A stretch of DNA of 64,000 nucleotides. Source: Thalassoglobus polymorphus (GTDB lineage Bacteria > Planctomycetota > Planctomycetia > Planctomycetales > Planctomycetaceae). Position numbers and translations under genes: made by a program. The stretch is taken from positions 3,289,500-3,353,499 of the forward strand of contig NZ_CP036267.1 in assembly GCF_007744255.1 (NCBI RefSeq). Direction: 5' to 3'. The notes beneath the pieces were generated by a model that was not told where the DNA came from, did not search any database, and saw only the letters and a program-made list of their open reading frames with translations. Positions 17,470 through 26,369 of this stretch are shown here, one piece after another (positions within the stretch are counted from its first letter, which is position 1; the number at the start of each line of letters is the position of its first letter).

Positions 17470-18900
17470 ATGATTACGATTGATGGACTGATCACAGGAA
17501 TTGACACCGAAACGATCATCGATGGACTACTGGAAATCCAGAAGAACCAGATCGATCGCTTGCAACTTCGGCGGCAAGGCATCGAAGCGAAACAGACTGC
17601 ATACGAGTCAGTGGAGGTTCAACTTGTCTCGTTGAAGTCCATTGCCGATCGACTCTCTCGTCCGCAGGCAAATGTCTTCCAAAGCAGAAACGTTGAGGTG
17701 AGCGAAGAAAACGCCGTCTTCGCAATCGCCAACACAAATGCCAGCACCGGGACCTATCAAATTCACATCGACAGCCTCGCCAGAGCACATCAAGTTGCAT
17801 CCACTGGTTTTTCCGAAACCCACTCGGAAATCACACAAGGAACGCTGGACATTCAAGTCGGGGACGGAGACTTGAAAACGATTACCGTTGATTCATCGAA
17901 TAATTCGCTGCAAAGTTTCGTGGACGCGATCAACAACGTCAAAGCGGGTGTCACCGCAACATTGGTCAACGACGGTTCAGCATCCGGAACACCACACCGA
18001 ATTCTTTTGACAGCCAATAAGACCGGCGAAGCAAACCAAATTACGATCACGAACAACCTCGCCGCGAGCACTGGAAGTGCCACTCAGCCGGACTTCGATT
18101 TTGACAATCCAGTTCAGTCTGCTGACGATGCCCAAGTCCGACTCGGAACAGGCCCAGGAGCGCTGACAGTTCAAAGCGCCTCGAATGAAGTGAAAAGTCT
18201 CATCCAGGGAGTCACTTTGAATCTGCTCGCAGCTGATTCAGATCAGGAAGTTCAAATCCGCGTCAATCCAAACACAGAGCCTGCAACGACAGCCATTAAC
18301 GATCTCGTCGACAGCTACAACGCGATCATGGATTTCGTCGACGATCTTGTTCGATTCAACCCCGAAACGGACCAGGCCGGCTTATTGATCGGAGACCGGA
18401 CTGTTACTGATATCCAGAACGAAATCCGGTCAGCGATCCTCGATGTTGTTCCAGAAGTTGGAACAAGTGCAAATCGTCTTTCAGTCCTTGGAATCTCGAT
18501 CAACAACCGAAGTCGCTTAACCATCAATGCGACGCGTTTAGAAGAAGTCCTCGCCGGCAGAGTTGATGGCATCACGGAGTCCGATCTCCAAAATCTGTTT
18601 GCTTACAACCATCTCAGCACCAATCCCAGTGCGCCCACGGGAATCGGAACCCGATTAAGCCAACTGATCGATGGCTTCACAAACATCGAATCGGGAGAAC
18701 TCGGCTCTGTCAAAGAGAGTCTCCTCGACCAACTGACGAGCCTGGACAATTCGATCGACCGTCAACAACGGATTTTCGACAACCAACAGCAGGATTTGAT
18801 CGCACAGTTCGTTGCTCTCGAATCATCGATTAGCGAACTCCAAACCACCAGCAGTTTCCTCTCTTCACAACTCAGCAACCTTGGGAAGATTGGAAAATAA
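17470..18900 (+). CDS. fliD: Flagellar filament cap protein (HAP2)
   Basis: A 476-residue hook-associated protein 2, which caps the filament and guides flagellin folding. The N-terminal FliD domain (about 5-105) starts IDGLITGIDTETIIDGLLEI, the typical family start, and contains QIDRLQLRRQGIEAKQTAYE. The C-terminal FliD domain covers about 220-455, with NDLVDSYNAIMDFVDDLVRF and the closing coiled coil DRQQRIFDNQQQDLIAQFVA. The length is usual for the family. It lies 205 bp after flagellin and ahead of the fliS homolog, the order found in many bacteria. A short AAAAG-CGGG-CTTTTT hairpin at the stop is a possible weak terminator. Confidence 0.95.
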   Translation: MITIDGLITGIDTETIIDGLLEIQKNQIDRLQLRRQGIEAKQTAYESVEVQLVSLKSIADRLSRPQANVFQSRNVEVSEENAVFAIANTNASTGTYQIHIDSLARAHQVASTGFSETHSEITQGTLDIQVGDGDLKTITVDSSNNSLQSFVDAINNVKAGVTATLVNDGSASGTPHRILLTANKTGEANQITITNNLAASTGSATQPDFDFDNPVQSADDAQVRLGTGPGALTVQSASNEVKSLIQGVTLNLLAADSDQEVQIRVNPNTEPATTAINDLVDSYNAIMDFVDDLVRFNPETDQAGLLIGDRTVTDIQNEIRSAILDVVPEVGTSANRLSVLGISINNRSRLTINATRLEEVLAGRVDGITESDLQNLFAYNHLSTNPSAPTGIGTRLSQLIDGFTNIESGELGSVKESLLDQLTSLDNSIDRQQRIFDNQQQDLIAQFVALESSISELQTTSSFLSSQLSNLGKIGK

Positions 18901-18999
18901 AAGCGGGCTTTTTGCTTCTTGAAGATCGTGCCGTTCGAATCATCAACTGCTTAAGAGTTACTCCAGTTACTTACAGCAATCCGTCAAGCGCCCAACAGC

Positions 19000-19085
19000 T
19001 AGAGCTTTTTTGAAATGATGGACGCATTCCGCCTCGTGGCGAGGAGTCTATCAACTGAGGAAAGCGACCTTCGTACATCACATGG
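19000..19085. repeat. Family A-like repeat, degenerate copy
   Basis: TAGAGC at the left, a TTTTTGAA stretch, then GCCTCGTGGCGAGGAG, which matches the GCCTCGTGGCGAACAG core of family A. The second half is eroded. It lies in the spacer between fliD and fliS. Confidence 0.5.
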
Positions 19086-19119
19086 ATTTTGTTTCAGGAT
19101 CACCCTTAACCTCGTAGCC

Positions 19120-19545
19120 ATGAAAATGAACCCTCTTCAAACGTATCGTCAGAGCCACCAAAAGAACTGGACCCGCATCGACATGTTATTAACACTCTAC
19201 CGAGAAACAGAATTGTCTTTGCGATCAGGAATTGACGCACTGAGAGTTGCAGACCAGGTTGAGTTCACGCTGACTCAACTCCGATCAATCAAACTTCTCT
19301 TAGCGATCATTGACGGAATTAAGCCTGAATATGACGATCTCTCTCGAAACATCTATCAGCTTTGCTTGTTCATTTTTCACCAGGTCTCCAGAGAGAACAT
19401 CGAGGGGCTACAAAACGGTTTGCGTGTTTTGGTCACACTTAAAGAAAGTTTTGAAGCGATTGAAAATGAGTCCAGACATCTCGAAGCAGAGGGAAAGATC
19501 CCGCCCCTCGATTTCGATTTGGACGGTACACTTGCCGTTGGCTAA
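19120..19545 (+). CDS. fliS: FliS-like flagellin export chaperone
   Basis: A 141-residue all-helical protein matching the FliS family: an N-terminal YRQSHQ segment followed by helices ending EFTLTQLRSIKLLLAIIDG, and an LSRNIYQLCLFIFHQVS helix. FliS binds the flagellin C-terminus in the cytoplasm and prevents early polymerisation. The start is set at ATG 19120 because the longer frame upstream runs through a degenerate repeat; ATG 19126 is two codons further. The family order fliC-fliD-fliS supports the call. Its TAA stop is the first three bases of another degenerate family A copy. Confidence 0.78.
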   Translation: MKMNPLQTYRQSHQKNWTRIDMLLTLYRETELSLRSGIDALRVADQVEFTLTQLRSIKLLLAIIDGIKPEYDDLSRNIYQLCLFIFHQVSRENIEGLQNGLRVLVTLKESFEAIENESRHLEAEGKIPPLDFDLDGTLAVG

Positions 19546-19635
19546 CGCAGTCTGCGGAGAGGCGTTCAAATGCTGCCTCGTGGCGAACTGCCTATGAGAT
19601 CGCGAACCGACACTCACGGGCACGAAGAGCATTGG
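19543..19635. repeat. Family A repeat, diverged copy at the fliS stop
   Basis: TAACGCAGTCT at the left end, CTGCCTCGTGGCGAAC in the core, then ACTCACGGGCACG near the right end align with the A copy at 60450. The first TAA is the fliS stop codon. Confidence 0.65.
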
Positions 19636-19642
19636 AAATGTT

Positions 19643-20071
19643 CTAATTGGTGGACTGATCGGTTTGGAGAGTCTTTCTCGAAGCCGTTGGTGGGACGAGG
19701 ATGAGCGTCGTCAAAACCAGTGCTCCGCAAAGGGAATAGCAGGTTGTGAAAACCCACCATGGAGCATCGAAGAACAGCAGGAAGTGGACCGATCTGCCTA
19801 TGAGGCTTTCACCATCAAACGGTTGTTGTGCAAGCGTGCGAAGTTCGCGTTCCCAAACGGTGAGTGGACAGGTAATCCCGGCCCAGGCCTCATACACAAC
19901 GATTGCAATCATGATCAGGTGAATGCTTCGGAACCAGGGATTTCGGACCCACTTCCATTTTAAAAAGTAGCCGAACAAGATCATGAGCAAACCGATCACG
20001 ATCACTGCTGCATACGCGATATGTAGCAATGCAACGAAATCAGCCAGAACGCCAAAGATTGCGATATCCAT
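19643..20071 (-). CDS. DUF2784 membrane protein
   Basis: A 142-residue inner-membrane protein with about four transmembrane helices (residues 6-28, 42-62, 92-110, 108-128). It matches DUF2784: an N-terminal ADFVALLHIAYAAVIVIG helix, then WKWVRNPWFRSIHL, the AWAGITCPLTVWE segment, and FDAPWWVFTTCYSLCGALV. Family function is unknown. It is transcribed toward fliS and has no operon partner. Its spacer to the next gene (20072-20356) shows no recognisable riboswitch or repeat. Confidence 0.88.
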   Translation of the reverse strand: MDIAIFGVLADFVALLHIAYAAVIVIGLLMILFGYFLKWKWVRNPWFRSIHLIMIAIVVYEAWAGITCPLTVWERELRTLAQQPFDGESLIGRSVHFLLFFDAPWWVFTTCYSLCGALVLTTLILVPPTASRKTLQTDQSTN

Positions 20072-20356
20072 ACTTCACAGAGACACATTGGCAGCATTTT
20101 ATTCCAAGCTTCGGTGGGAAAACTCCTGAATATGCAAGTTGTACGGATTACTCGGTGGGGGCAAGTCCACGATTCGCTTCAAGTGAAAGATGTTGGTCCT
20201 ACGACCGGTACAAGTGATTTCGAGTCTCCACAATGAGGATGAAGAGCGTTTGACGGACCGGTTCTCTGACCTAGGCTTCAGAATTCCCGCACACTTCGCC
20301 CGCAGATCACTCAAACCATCTCTTCGATCCGCTCACAGGAACAGGTCAATTCAATT

Positions 20357-22423
20357 ATGTCCACGTCTCTCTCCCCAAACGTGAACACTCTGAGCTATCT
20401 GAACTCACATCCGATGGAGTCGTCCCGACTCTTAAATTCGTTGATTGAAATCGTTCAGACTGTTGAGAATTCCCCATCGGGAAACCCCATTGATGAAATC
20501 ATCAATATACACATCTTAAGACGCTTACTCACCGCGATTCATTTCCGTGATATTCAAACACTGAAACATTCACGTCGAGTCGGCATCATCAGCGTCGGAA
20601 TCGGGTCTCGATTGGGTTGGGAAGATTCAGAGCTTCGACTGATTGAGATCGCTTCACTTTTGCATGACGTTGGAAAAATAGGAATTCCAGACCATATTTT
20701 GCATAAGCCAGGTCGCCTCAGCCCGGATGAAGCCGAATACATCGCGTCTCACCATCGAGTCGCCATTGAAATCTTGCAGGCAACTCAGGCCAGCCAGGAA
20801 CTCATTCAAATCGTGGCTCAGGCTCACGGAGTCAAGGTCGACACCGGCGACTCGAATGAGAAAAACAGTAGCTTAGGTGCAAGGATTCTGGCTGTTGCCG
20901 ACGCTTTTGAATCTCTTACTTCAGCAAGATCTTATCGTCCCGCCTTTGATGAAAAGAGCGCGCTGAAAATTCTCCACGAACAATCGGGAAAAGAATTTGA
21001 CCGAAACATCGTCGCGGCTTTAGAAAGATGGTTAGACAGTCATGAGTCACGTGGGTTGCATGATGATTCCGCCGCAGAATCTGCTGTTCAAGCAAATGCC
21101 CCCACAACAGATTCTGCAAAAGCCAACGCAGCCTGTTTCTGTCAGCTCTTTCAGTATCTCCATTTGATGGAGAGTCTTTACGACGCTTTTTATCTCATCG
21201 ATGAGAAGCGGCGAGTTGTGATATGGAGTATGGGAGCAGCGAAGCTGTTTGGATTTCCCGCAGTCGATCTGATCGGCCAGCCGTGGCATCGCTCCGTAGT
21301 GACTGCCGACGGCCCCAAACCGGACCCAGTCGAAATTGCCTTCCAAAGCGCAAAGTCAAACTGCCACACTTTGACGCTCAAAGATATTGATGGAAACGAT
21401 CAGGAATTTGGTGTTCAAACAGTTCCAATTCTTGACCTCAACCAGCGAGTTGTCGCCACCGCAGAATTGATTTGCGATGGGAATGAATCCAAAAAACATC
21501 GCGGTCAATTTCGTAAACTTCACATGGCAGCCACCCGGGATGCACTGACCGGAGTCGTCAACCGAGGTGAACTCGACGACAAAATGATTCAAGTGTTCAA
21601 CAAATGGAATGCAGAACCGACGATTCCATTCAGCATCGTCTTTCTTGACATTGACCACTTCAAAGAGATTAATGACCGACTCTCACATTCCGTCGGAGAT
21701 CGAGTTTTAATCGATGTGGCTCGGCTGATTCAGGACGAACTCTATTCCGGAGAAATCGTAAGTCGATATGGCGGAGAAGAGTTCGTCATTTTATGCCCGG
21801 AAACTCCTTTGGAAACAGCACTTGAACGAGCTGAACGACTTCGCCGAGCAATCATGGGAACAAAGATCGCGGAGAGAGAGGACTTGCGGGTGACTGCGTC
21901 ATTTGGAGTTGCTCAGGTCGAGAAAAATGATGACCCTGAGTCACTGATGAAAGCCGCAGATAAGGCACTCTATGAGGCCAAGAACTCAGGCCGAAACAGA
22001 ACTTGCCACCGAAAAGTCAGTGCTGTTCAGAATGCTCCGACCGCAGAGCAAAAGAAACAATCAGACTGGATTCACCACGCTGAAATCACCACATGTGTTG
22101 CGAGTTCGATGCTGCACATCAAGTTAAAGGGATACGTTCTCGACAACATGGCAAAAATCCTCGACGTCAAAGAGGACTCGCTGCTCCTGCAAGTTGGCGC
22201 CTCTGGTCTACTCGGTGGTTGGGGAAACAAACAGGATCGGCAACCGGTCAAAGTTCGAGTCGAAATTCACGAACTCCCCAACAACGAAAAAGTCTCTGGC
22301 ACCAGACGCATCCTATTGAAAACAATCACTGAACCGATTGGGCGTCCCGCCAAAAAGGAAACGTTTCACACACGCGCGTCGATCGTGGTTGAATCTCTTC
22401 GGTCCTATCTCATCGCAGACTGA
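20357..22423 (+). CDS. HD-PAS-GGDEF signalling protein (probable diguanylate cyclase)
   Basis: A 688-residue cytoplasmic multidomain protein. An HD-type phosphohydrolase domain is at about 50-228, with HSRRVG and LLHDVGKIGIPD (HD at 103-104), but the GYP signature expected after the second His is degenerate (AQAHGVKVDTGD), so c-di-GMP hydrolysis is doubtful. A PAS-like domain covers about 268-375. A GGDEF domain covers 390-550 with DALTGVVNRG, FLDIDHFKEIND and an intact YGGEEF (471-476). No RxxD inhibitory site is seen before it. An uncharacterised 120-residue C-terminal domain follows. It probably makes c-di-GMP. It lies between the flagellar and Tad pilus genes, which suggests control of swimming against attachment (inference). 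Confidence 0.88.
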   Translation: MSTSLSPNVNTLSYLNSHPMESSRLLNSLIEIVQTVENSPSGNPIDEIINIHILRRLLTAIHFRDIQTLKHSRRVGIISVGIGSRLGWEDSELRLIEIASLLHDVGKIGIPDHILHKPGRLSPDEAEYIASHHRVAIEILQATQASQELIQIVAQAHGVKVDTGDSNEKNSSLGARILAVADAFESLTSARSYRPAFDEKSALKILHEQSGKEFDRNIVAALERWLDSHESRGLHDDSAAESAVQANAPTTDSAKANAACFCQLFQYLHLMESLYDAFYLIDEKRRVVIWSMGAAKLFGFPAVDLIGQPWHRSVVTADGPKPDPVEIAFQSAKSNCHTLTLKDIDGNDQEFGVQTVPILDLNQRVVATAELICDGNESKKHRGQFRKLHMAATRDALTGVVNRGELDDKMIQVFNKWNAEPTIPFSIVFLDIDHFKEINDRLSHSVGDRVLIDVARLIQDELYSGEIVSRYGGEEFVILCPETPLETALERAERLRRAIMGTKIAEREDLRVTASFGVAQVEKNDDPESLMKAADKALYEAKNSGRNRTCHRKVSAVQNAPTAEQKKQSDWIHHAEITTCVASSMLHIKLKGYVLDNMAKILDVKEDSLLLQVGASGLLGGWGNKQDRQPVKVRVEIHELPNNEKVSGTRRILLKTITEPIGRPAKKETFHTRASIVVESLRSYLIAD

Positions 22424-22530
22424 GAACTCTGGAAATTCAGAAGATTGCTGAATCAATTGAAAGAATGTTTTTGTCTCCGCCAACAAAGGGGACAATCAGA
22501 AATCGCATTCAATTCAACAAGACAGTCCTC

Positions 22531-22601
22531 GCAAACCAATTTGAGAACAGGTTCTAGAGAAACGCGTTATTCACAGCCACAAGATAGAGCAAAATTCTCT
22601 A
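22531..22601. repeat. Family A repeat, rearranged partial copy
   Basis: Read on the minus strand from 22601: TAGAGAATTTTGCTCTATC, then GTGAATAACGCGTTTCTCTAG equivalents of the A left half. It then breaks into AACC (the B start) and an inverted AAATTGGTTTGC piece of A. The first TAG is the tadC stop codon. It looks like a decayed, internally rearranged A-B composite. Confidence 0.6.
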
Positions 22602-23552
22602 ATTAGCTGAGGCTTCTTCGGTGTATTGAGCTGCATCCAGCACTCCACCTTCCTGATGCGCGTCGCGAAAGAAGTTTCTCATTTCGATCATAGGAGGACC
22701 GAGAAGCAGAATCAGGACGGGGGGAGCGAGACACAACACGACAGGGAACAGCATCTTGATAGTCGTCTTGTTTGCCTTTTCTTCCGCACGCTGCTTCGCA
22801 TGCTCTCGCATACCGTCTGAAAACTCTGTGACAGCTTGAGCTACGTGAGTTCCTGTCCGCTCGGCCTGACTGACAAGGCTTGCCAATGAACTCACATCTT
22901 CTGCTTCCATTCTCTTGGCAAATTCTTTTAACGCTTTTGTCATCGTATCCGCATCTGCGTGGCGGCGGACAACTTCAAGTTCGACAGCGATATCAGGATG
23001 GAAAAATTCGATCTCACGTGAAACTTTGTATAAGGAATCACGCAGGGGAAGACCGCCGGTGAGACACATCCGAACAACATCCAGTGCATCCGGAAGTCCT
23101 TTTTGGACTCGGCCAAGTCTTGCTTTCGCTTGGACACTCACAATGACTCGAGGAACGATATACGCGAAAACGATGGCACCGAGAGTAATGTAAAGAATTG
23201 TTTTGGGGAGATCTGTTGTTGGAGGAGCTGCAACCGCCATTCCTCCACCAACTATCATAAAGATGACAACAATGAAGTTTCTGGCTGCGAGATATTCAAC
23301 CAACGCATTGGGGCTGTAAAATCCTGCACGCTTTAGATCACGACTCAGACTCTCGAACTCCCCCGACAATCCAGGGATTGCCCCAGCGAGTGAAAGCCGG
23401 AGCTTACTAACCTTGTACTTTGTCGTTCGCGGTCCAACTTCTGCAATGTTTCGCACTCGCTGGCGAGCGCGAATGATCGTCATGCCTGCCAGCAAGACGA
23501 CCAGGGACGATGCAGTAAAACCAATGATTGTTGCGATGTCGACAAAATTCAT
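22599..23552 (-). CDS. tadC: Tad pilus inner-membrane platform protein TadC
   Basis: A 317-residue T2SS-F-family protein with membrane helices near residues 5-27, 92-112, 118-140 and 270-290. The cytoplasmic F domain contains GLPDALDVVRMCLTGGLPLRDSL and SLVSQAERTGTHVAQAVTEF, typical of TadC. With TadB it forms the platform that the TadA/CpaF ATPase acts on to assemble Flp pili. An AGGA site precedes the ATG. It is the last gene of the minus-strand Tad operon; the 181-bp gap to tadB contains a repeat remnant. Its stop codon TAG is the end of a family A copy. Confidence 0.93.
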   Translation of the reverse strand: MNFVDIATIIGFTASSLVVLLAGMTIIRARQRVRNIAEVGPRTTKYKVSKLRLSLAGAIPGLSGEFESLSRDLKRAGFYSPNALVEYLAARNFIVVIFMIVGGGMAVAAPPTTDLPKTILYITLGAIVFAYIVPRVIVSVQAKARLGRVQKGLPDALDVVRMCLTGGLPLRDSLYKVSREIEFFHPDIAVELEVVRRHADADTMTKALKEFAKRMEAEDVSSLASLVSQAERTGTHVAQAVTEFSDGMREHAKQRAEEKANKTTIKMLFPVVLCLAPPVLILLLGPPMIEMRNFFRDAHQEGGVLDAAQYTEEASAN

Positions 23553-23573
23553 AATGCATCTTCCTGCGCAAAT

Positions 23574-23670
23574 CTAATATTGGTCTTTACGTTCTGCCTC
23601 GTGGCGAACAATCTCTCAGGTTGTGAAAGTGATTTTCACGGACACGTCAAGCAATCGAAGTGCTCTAGGC
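23574..23670. repeat. Family A/C-like repeat between tadB and tadC
   Basis: GTTCTGCCTCGTGGCGAACA is a perfect family A core. The rest (GATTTTCACGGACACG, then GTGCTCTAG) is closer to family C. It is diverged, and family assignment is uncertain. Confidence 0.55.
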
Positions 23671-23733
23671 TGAACGCTCTCTACCGAATATTTGTTTTGT
23701 CTTACTCTTCTATTCAGTCTGAACCGGTGTGTG

Positions 23734-24654
23734 TTACGTTTCGTTTTTCATGAGCATGAGAACCCACAACAACCCAGTAATTTCAAGAACGACTCCAACA
23801 ATCATCAGTCCTCGCCCCAACTCGTCGTTCATGAGAACGTCGATATGCTCTGGATTCAAAGCCATGATTGCGAAAAATGCAACAGGAGCAAGACCAGCGA
23901 TGATTGCTGTCGAAAGGCGTCCAGCTCCGGTGGTTGCCTGGATCTGTCCATAGATTGCCAAACGATCACGAATCACAGCAGCCATTCTTTCAAGCGTTTG
24001 CGACAAGTGACCACCACTTTGACGTTGAACCATCAACGTTGTGGCCAGAATACGAACTTCAACCAATGGCAAACGATGAGCGAATGTTTTGATTGACCTG
24101 TCAAAAGATGACCCCATCTTCAGGCTCTGATCGAGACGCCCTAATTCACTGGAGATAATTCCAGTCGATTCTTCCGTACACAATTGAATGGCTTGTTCAA
24201 TACTTTGACCTGCACGTGTTGCTCGAGCGAGCATGTCAATCACACTTGGCAGTTGTCTTCGAATTTCTTGCAACCGGCGTTTTCGCTTCACTGCAAAGAA
24301 GAGCAACGGAAGAATCAAACCAAGAATCGATCCTCCGACTCCATAGATGGGTTGATTTGTATAGACAGCAACTCCACCACCAAAAGCCAAAGCTGAAGAA
24401 AACAGGATCAAAAAGCCAGTGACCGGACTGATCTCCAATCCGGACTCGATAATCAAACGGTCGAATCCTTGATCAATCCGCCCCATTGCCGTATTGCTGA
24501 TCGGACGATCGTAGACCGTTTGAACTTTGCGAAGAGATCTCTTGGCCGTTTTCTCACGACCTCCATAAAGCAAATCTCTCAGCAGCATCCCAACGGCTGT
24601 TGCAACCATTGAAATTGAGCCAAATGCAACGATGGTGATTTCCGCTGATCCCAC
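23734..24654 (-). CDS. tadB: Tad pilus inner-membrane platform protein TadB
   Basis: A 306-residue T2SS-F-family protein, paralogous to TadC. Helices are seen at about 6-26, 80-100, 105-125 and 268-300. The F domain contains QLPSVIDMLARATRAGQSIEQAI and ATTLMVQRQSGGHLSQTLERM. The start is GTG 24654, with AGGA six bases upstream. It lies between cpaF and tadC, in the standard order tadA-tadB-tadC. No missing segments are visible. Confidence 0.93.
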   Translation of the reverse strand: MGSAEITIVAFGSISMVATAVGMLLRDLLYGGREKTAKRSLRKVQTVYDRPISNTAMGRIDQGFDRLIIESGLEISPVTGFLILFSSALAFGGGVAVYTNQPIYGVGGSILGLILPLLFFAVKRKRRLQEIRRQLPSVIDMLARATRAGQSIEQAIQLCTEESTGIISSELGRLDQSLKMGSSFDRSIKTFAHRLPLVEVRILATTLMVQRQSGGHLSQTLERMAAVIRDRLAIYGQIQATTGAGRLSTAIIAGLAPVAFFAIMALNPEHIDVLMNDELGRGLMIVGVVLEITGLLWVLMLMKNET

Positions 24655-24824
24655 AGCTTTTCCTCACTTGTGACAGGCGTCAGTACGCCAATCTGCATTT
24701 ATTGAAACTGGTTGAGTCGATCTACTCGATCATTTTCGAAATCAAAATCCCGGTCGGCCTTGCGGCTCGTTGAGATTCAATTGTCGAAACCCGTTCACCT
24801 CAGCAACCGACGAAGCAATCTGCT

Positions 24825-26174
24825 TTACGACCGGACAGGAACACGTCGTTTGTCGAACAGTTCGTCCGGCAAGCGAACTCCAGCTGCCCTGAGTTTCGAC
24901 AGACACTTCGGTCGGTATCCAGTGAAGTAAAATTCACCTTGTGCCACACCTAATTCATCGACACCTGTCTGCTCAAATCCGAAGATATCTTCCAGATGAA
25001 ATCCACCTTCGCGGATACTTACGATTTCCGAAACCTGCATAACCCGTCGAATCCCACCTTTCAGGCGTGCAAGATGAACGATCAGCGAAATTCCGGAGTT
25101 GATATATTGCCGAACGACAGGAATTGGCAGGTCGTAGCCGCTCATCGCAACCATCAATTCAAGTCGACTCAAAGCATCAAGTGAATCGTTTGCGTGAATC
25201 GTTGTGAGTGAGCCTTCATGACCTGTATTCATCGCCTGAAGCATGTCGAGCGCTTCCGCGCCTCGGACTTCCCCAATAATGATTCGGTCAGGACGCATCC
25301 TCAAACTGTTTCGAACCAGTGATCGTTGCGTGATCTCACCCGTTCCTTCATTGTTGGGCGGTCGAGTCTCCATGCGGACAATGTGGCGGTTTTGAAGTTG
25401 AAGTTCAGCAGAATCTTCAATTGTGACGACACGCTCATCTGATGGAATGAATTGTGTGAGAGCATTGAGAAGAGTCGTTTTCCCGGCACCTGTTCCCCCT
25501 GAAACCAGGAAGCTCACACGGGCGTCAATGGCGGCCGAAAGAAACTCGACGACATCCTGTTGGACCGTGTTGTTATTGACCAGATCGTCAATCCGCATTG
25601 GATTACGACCAAATCGACGAATGGACAATGAAGGTCCATCCAGTGCCATCGGAGGGATCACTGCGTTGATACGAGAACCGTCCGGCAATCTTGCATCAAC
25701 CATCGGGCTGAGTTCATCGATTCGACGTCCAACGCGGGAAACGATTCGTTGAATGATTCGAATGAGGTGTTTGTCATCGGCGAAAATGACGTTTGACTCT
25801 TCAAGTCGCCCGTGTCGCTCGATGTAAACCGTATGTGCATTGTTCACCAGGATGTCGCTGACCGCGTCATCTCTCATCAATGCTTCCAACGGCCCCAGGC
25901 CGAAGACTTCATCAAAAAGCTCGTCAAGCATTCGTTCCCGGTCTGTCGTCTCAAGATCTACCTTCTCTTCAACGAGAAGCTCCTTTGAGATTTGGCGAAC
26001 TTCCTCAGAAAGCTCTTCGTGGGAAACGTGTGCCAGCATTGACAAATCGAGTTCGTCAACAAGCCGCTCATGGATTTTGATTTTCAACTGCTGAAAAGCA
26101 AGTTCCTGTTCATCAACCAGAACCTCGCCGTCGGCGGGATTGAGCATCATCGTACGTGATTGCATCAGAGACAT
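24825..26174 (-). CDS. cpaF: Tad pilus assembly ATPase
   Basis: A 449-residue PilT/VirB11-class ATPase (TadA/CpaF) that powers Flp pilus assembly at the cytoplasmic face. Walker A is [15 protein letters not shown] (about 220-235). The Asp and His boxes are present ([10 protein letters not shown], then [20 protein letters not shown] and SLTTIHAND). The N-terminal helical domain (about 25-100) precedes [10 protein letters not shown], which is characteristic of CpaF. ATG 26174 is chosen because AGGA lies 8 bases upstream; a TTG at 26180 is the alternative. It lies between cpaB and tadB in one minus-strand unit. Confidence 0.95.
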   Translation of the reverse strand: MSLMQSRTMMLNPADGEVLVDEQELAFQQLKIKIHERLVDELDLSMLAHVSHEELSEEVRQISKELLVEEKVDLETTDRERMLDELFDEVFGLGPLEALMRDDAVSDILVNNAHTVYIERHGRLEESNVIFADDKHLIRIIQRIVSRVGRRIDELSPMVDARLPDGSRINAVIPPMALDGPSLSIRRFGRNPMRIDDLVNNNTVQQDVVEFLSAAIDARVSFLVSGGTGAGKTTLLNALTQFIPSDERVVTIEDSAELQLQNRHIVRMETRPPNNEGTGEITQRSLVRNSLRMRPDRIIIGEVRGAEALDMLQAMNTGHEGSLTTIHANDSLDALSRLELMVAMSGYDLPIPVVRQYINSGISLIVHLARLKGGIRRVMQVSEIVSIREGGFHLEDIFGFEQTGVDELGVAQGEFYFTGYRPKCLSKLRAAGVRLPDELFDKRRVPVRS

Positions 26175-26286
26175 TTGCAAAATCCTTTGCGCAATAATGG
26201 AAAATCAAATCCAGGGGGCAAGAGCCCTACGAGCAACTCTGAGAATTGAAGTCAAAACCAGAGTTGCGAGATGCGTCAGCCACTAT

Positions 26287-26369
26287 TTAGAACAGATCCT
26301 AAAACTTGACATTGCTCTCTCAAACGTTGAGTAAAGCGGCTATTCCAGAGGTTTTCGGACTGGATCTAA
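26287..26369. repeat. Family B repeat at the cpaB stop
   Basis: An 83-bp element with perfect TTAGA ends (TTAGAACAGATCC and, reversed, TTAGATCCAGTCC). The core has ATTGCTCTCTCAAACGTTGA. Its right end supplies the TAG stop codon of cpaB (26366-26368, minus strand). It lies between cpaF and cpaB. Confidence 0.88.

Noticed and set aside
20072-20356. Possible c-di-GMP riboswitch ahead of the GGDEF gene
   Set aside because: The conserved GEMM core motifs are not present and no matching paired stems were seen.
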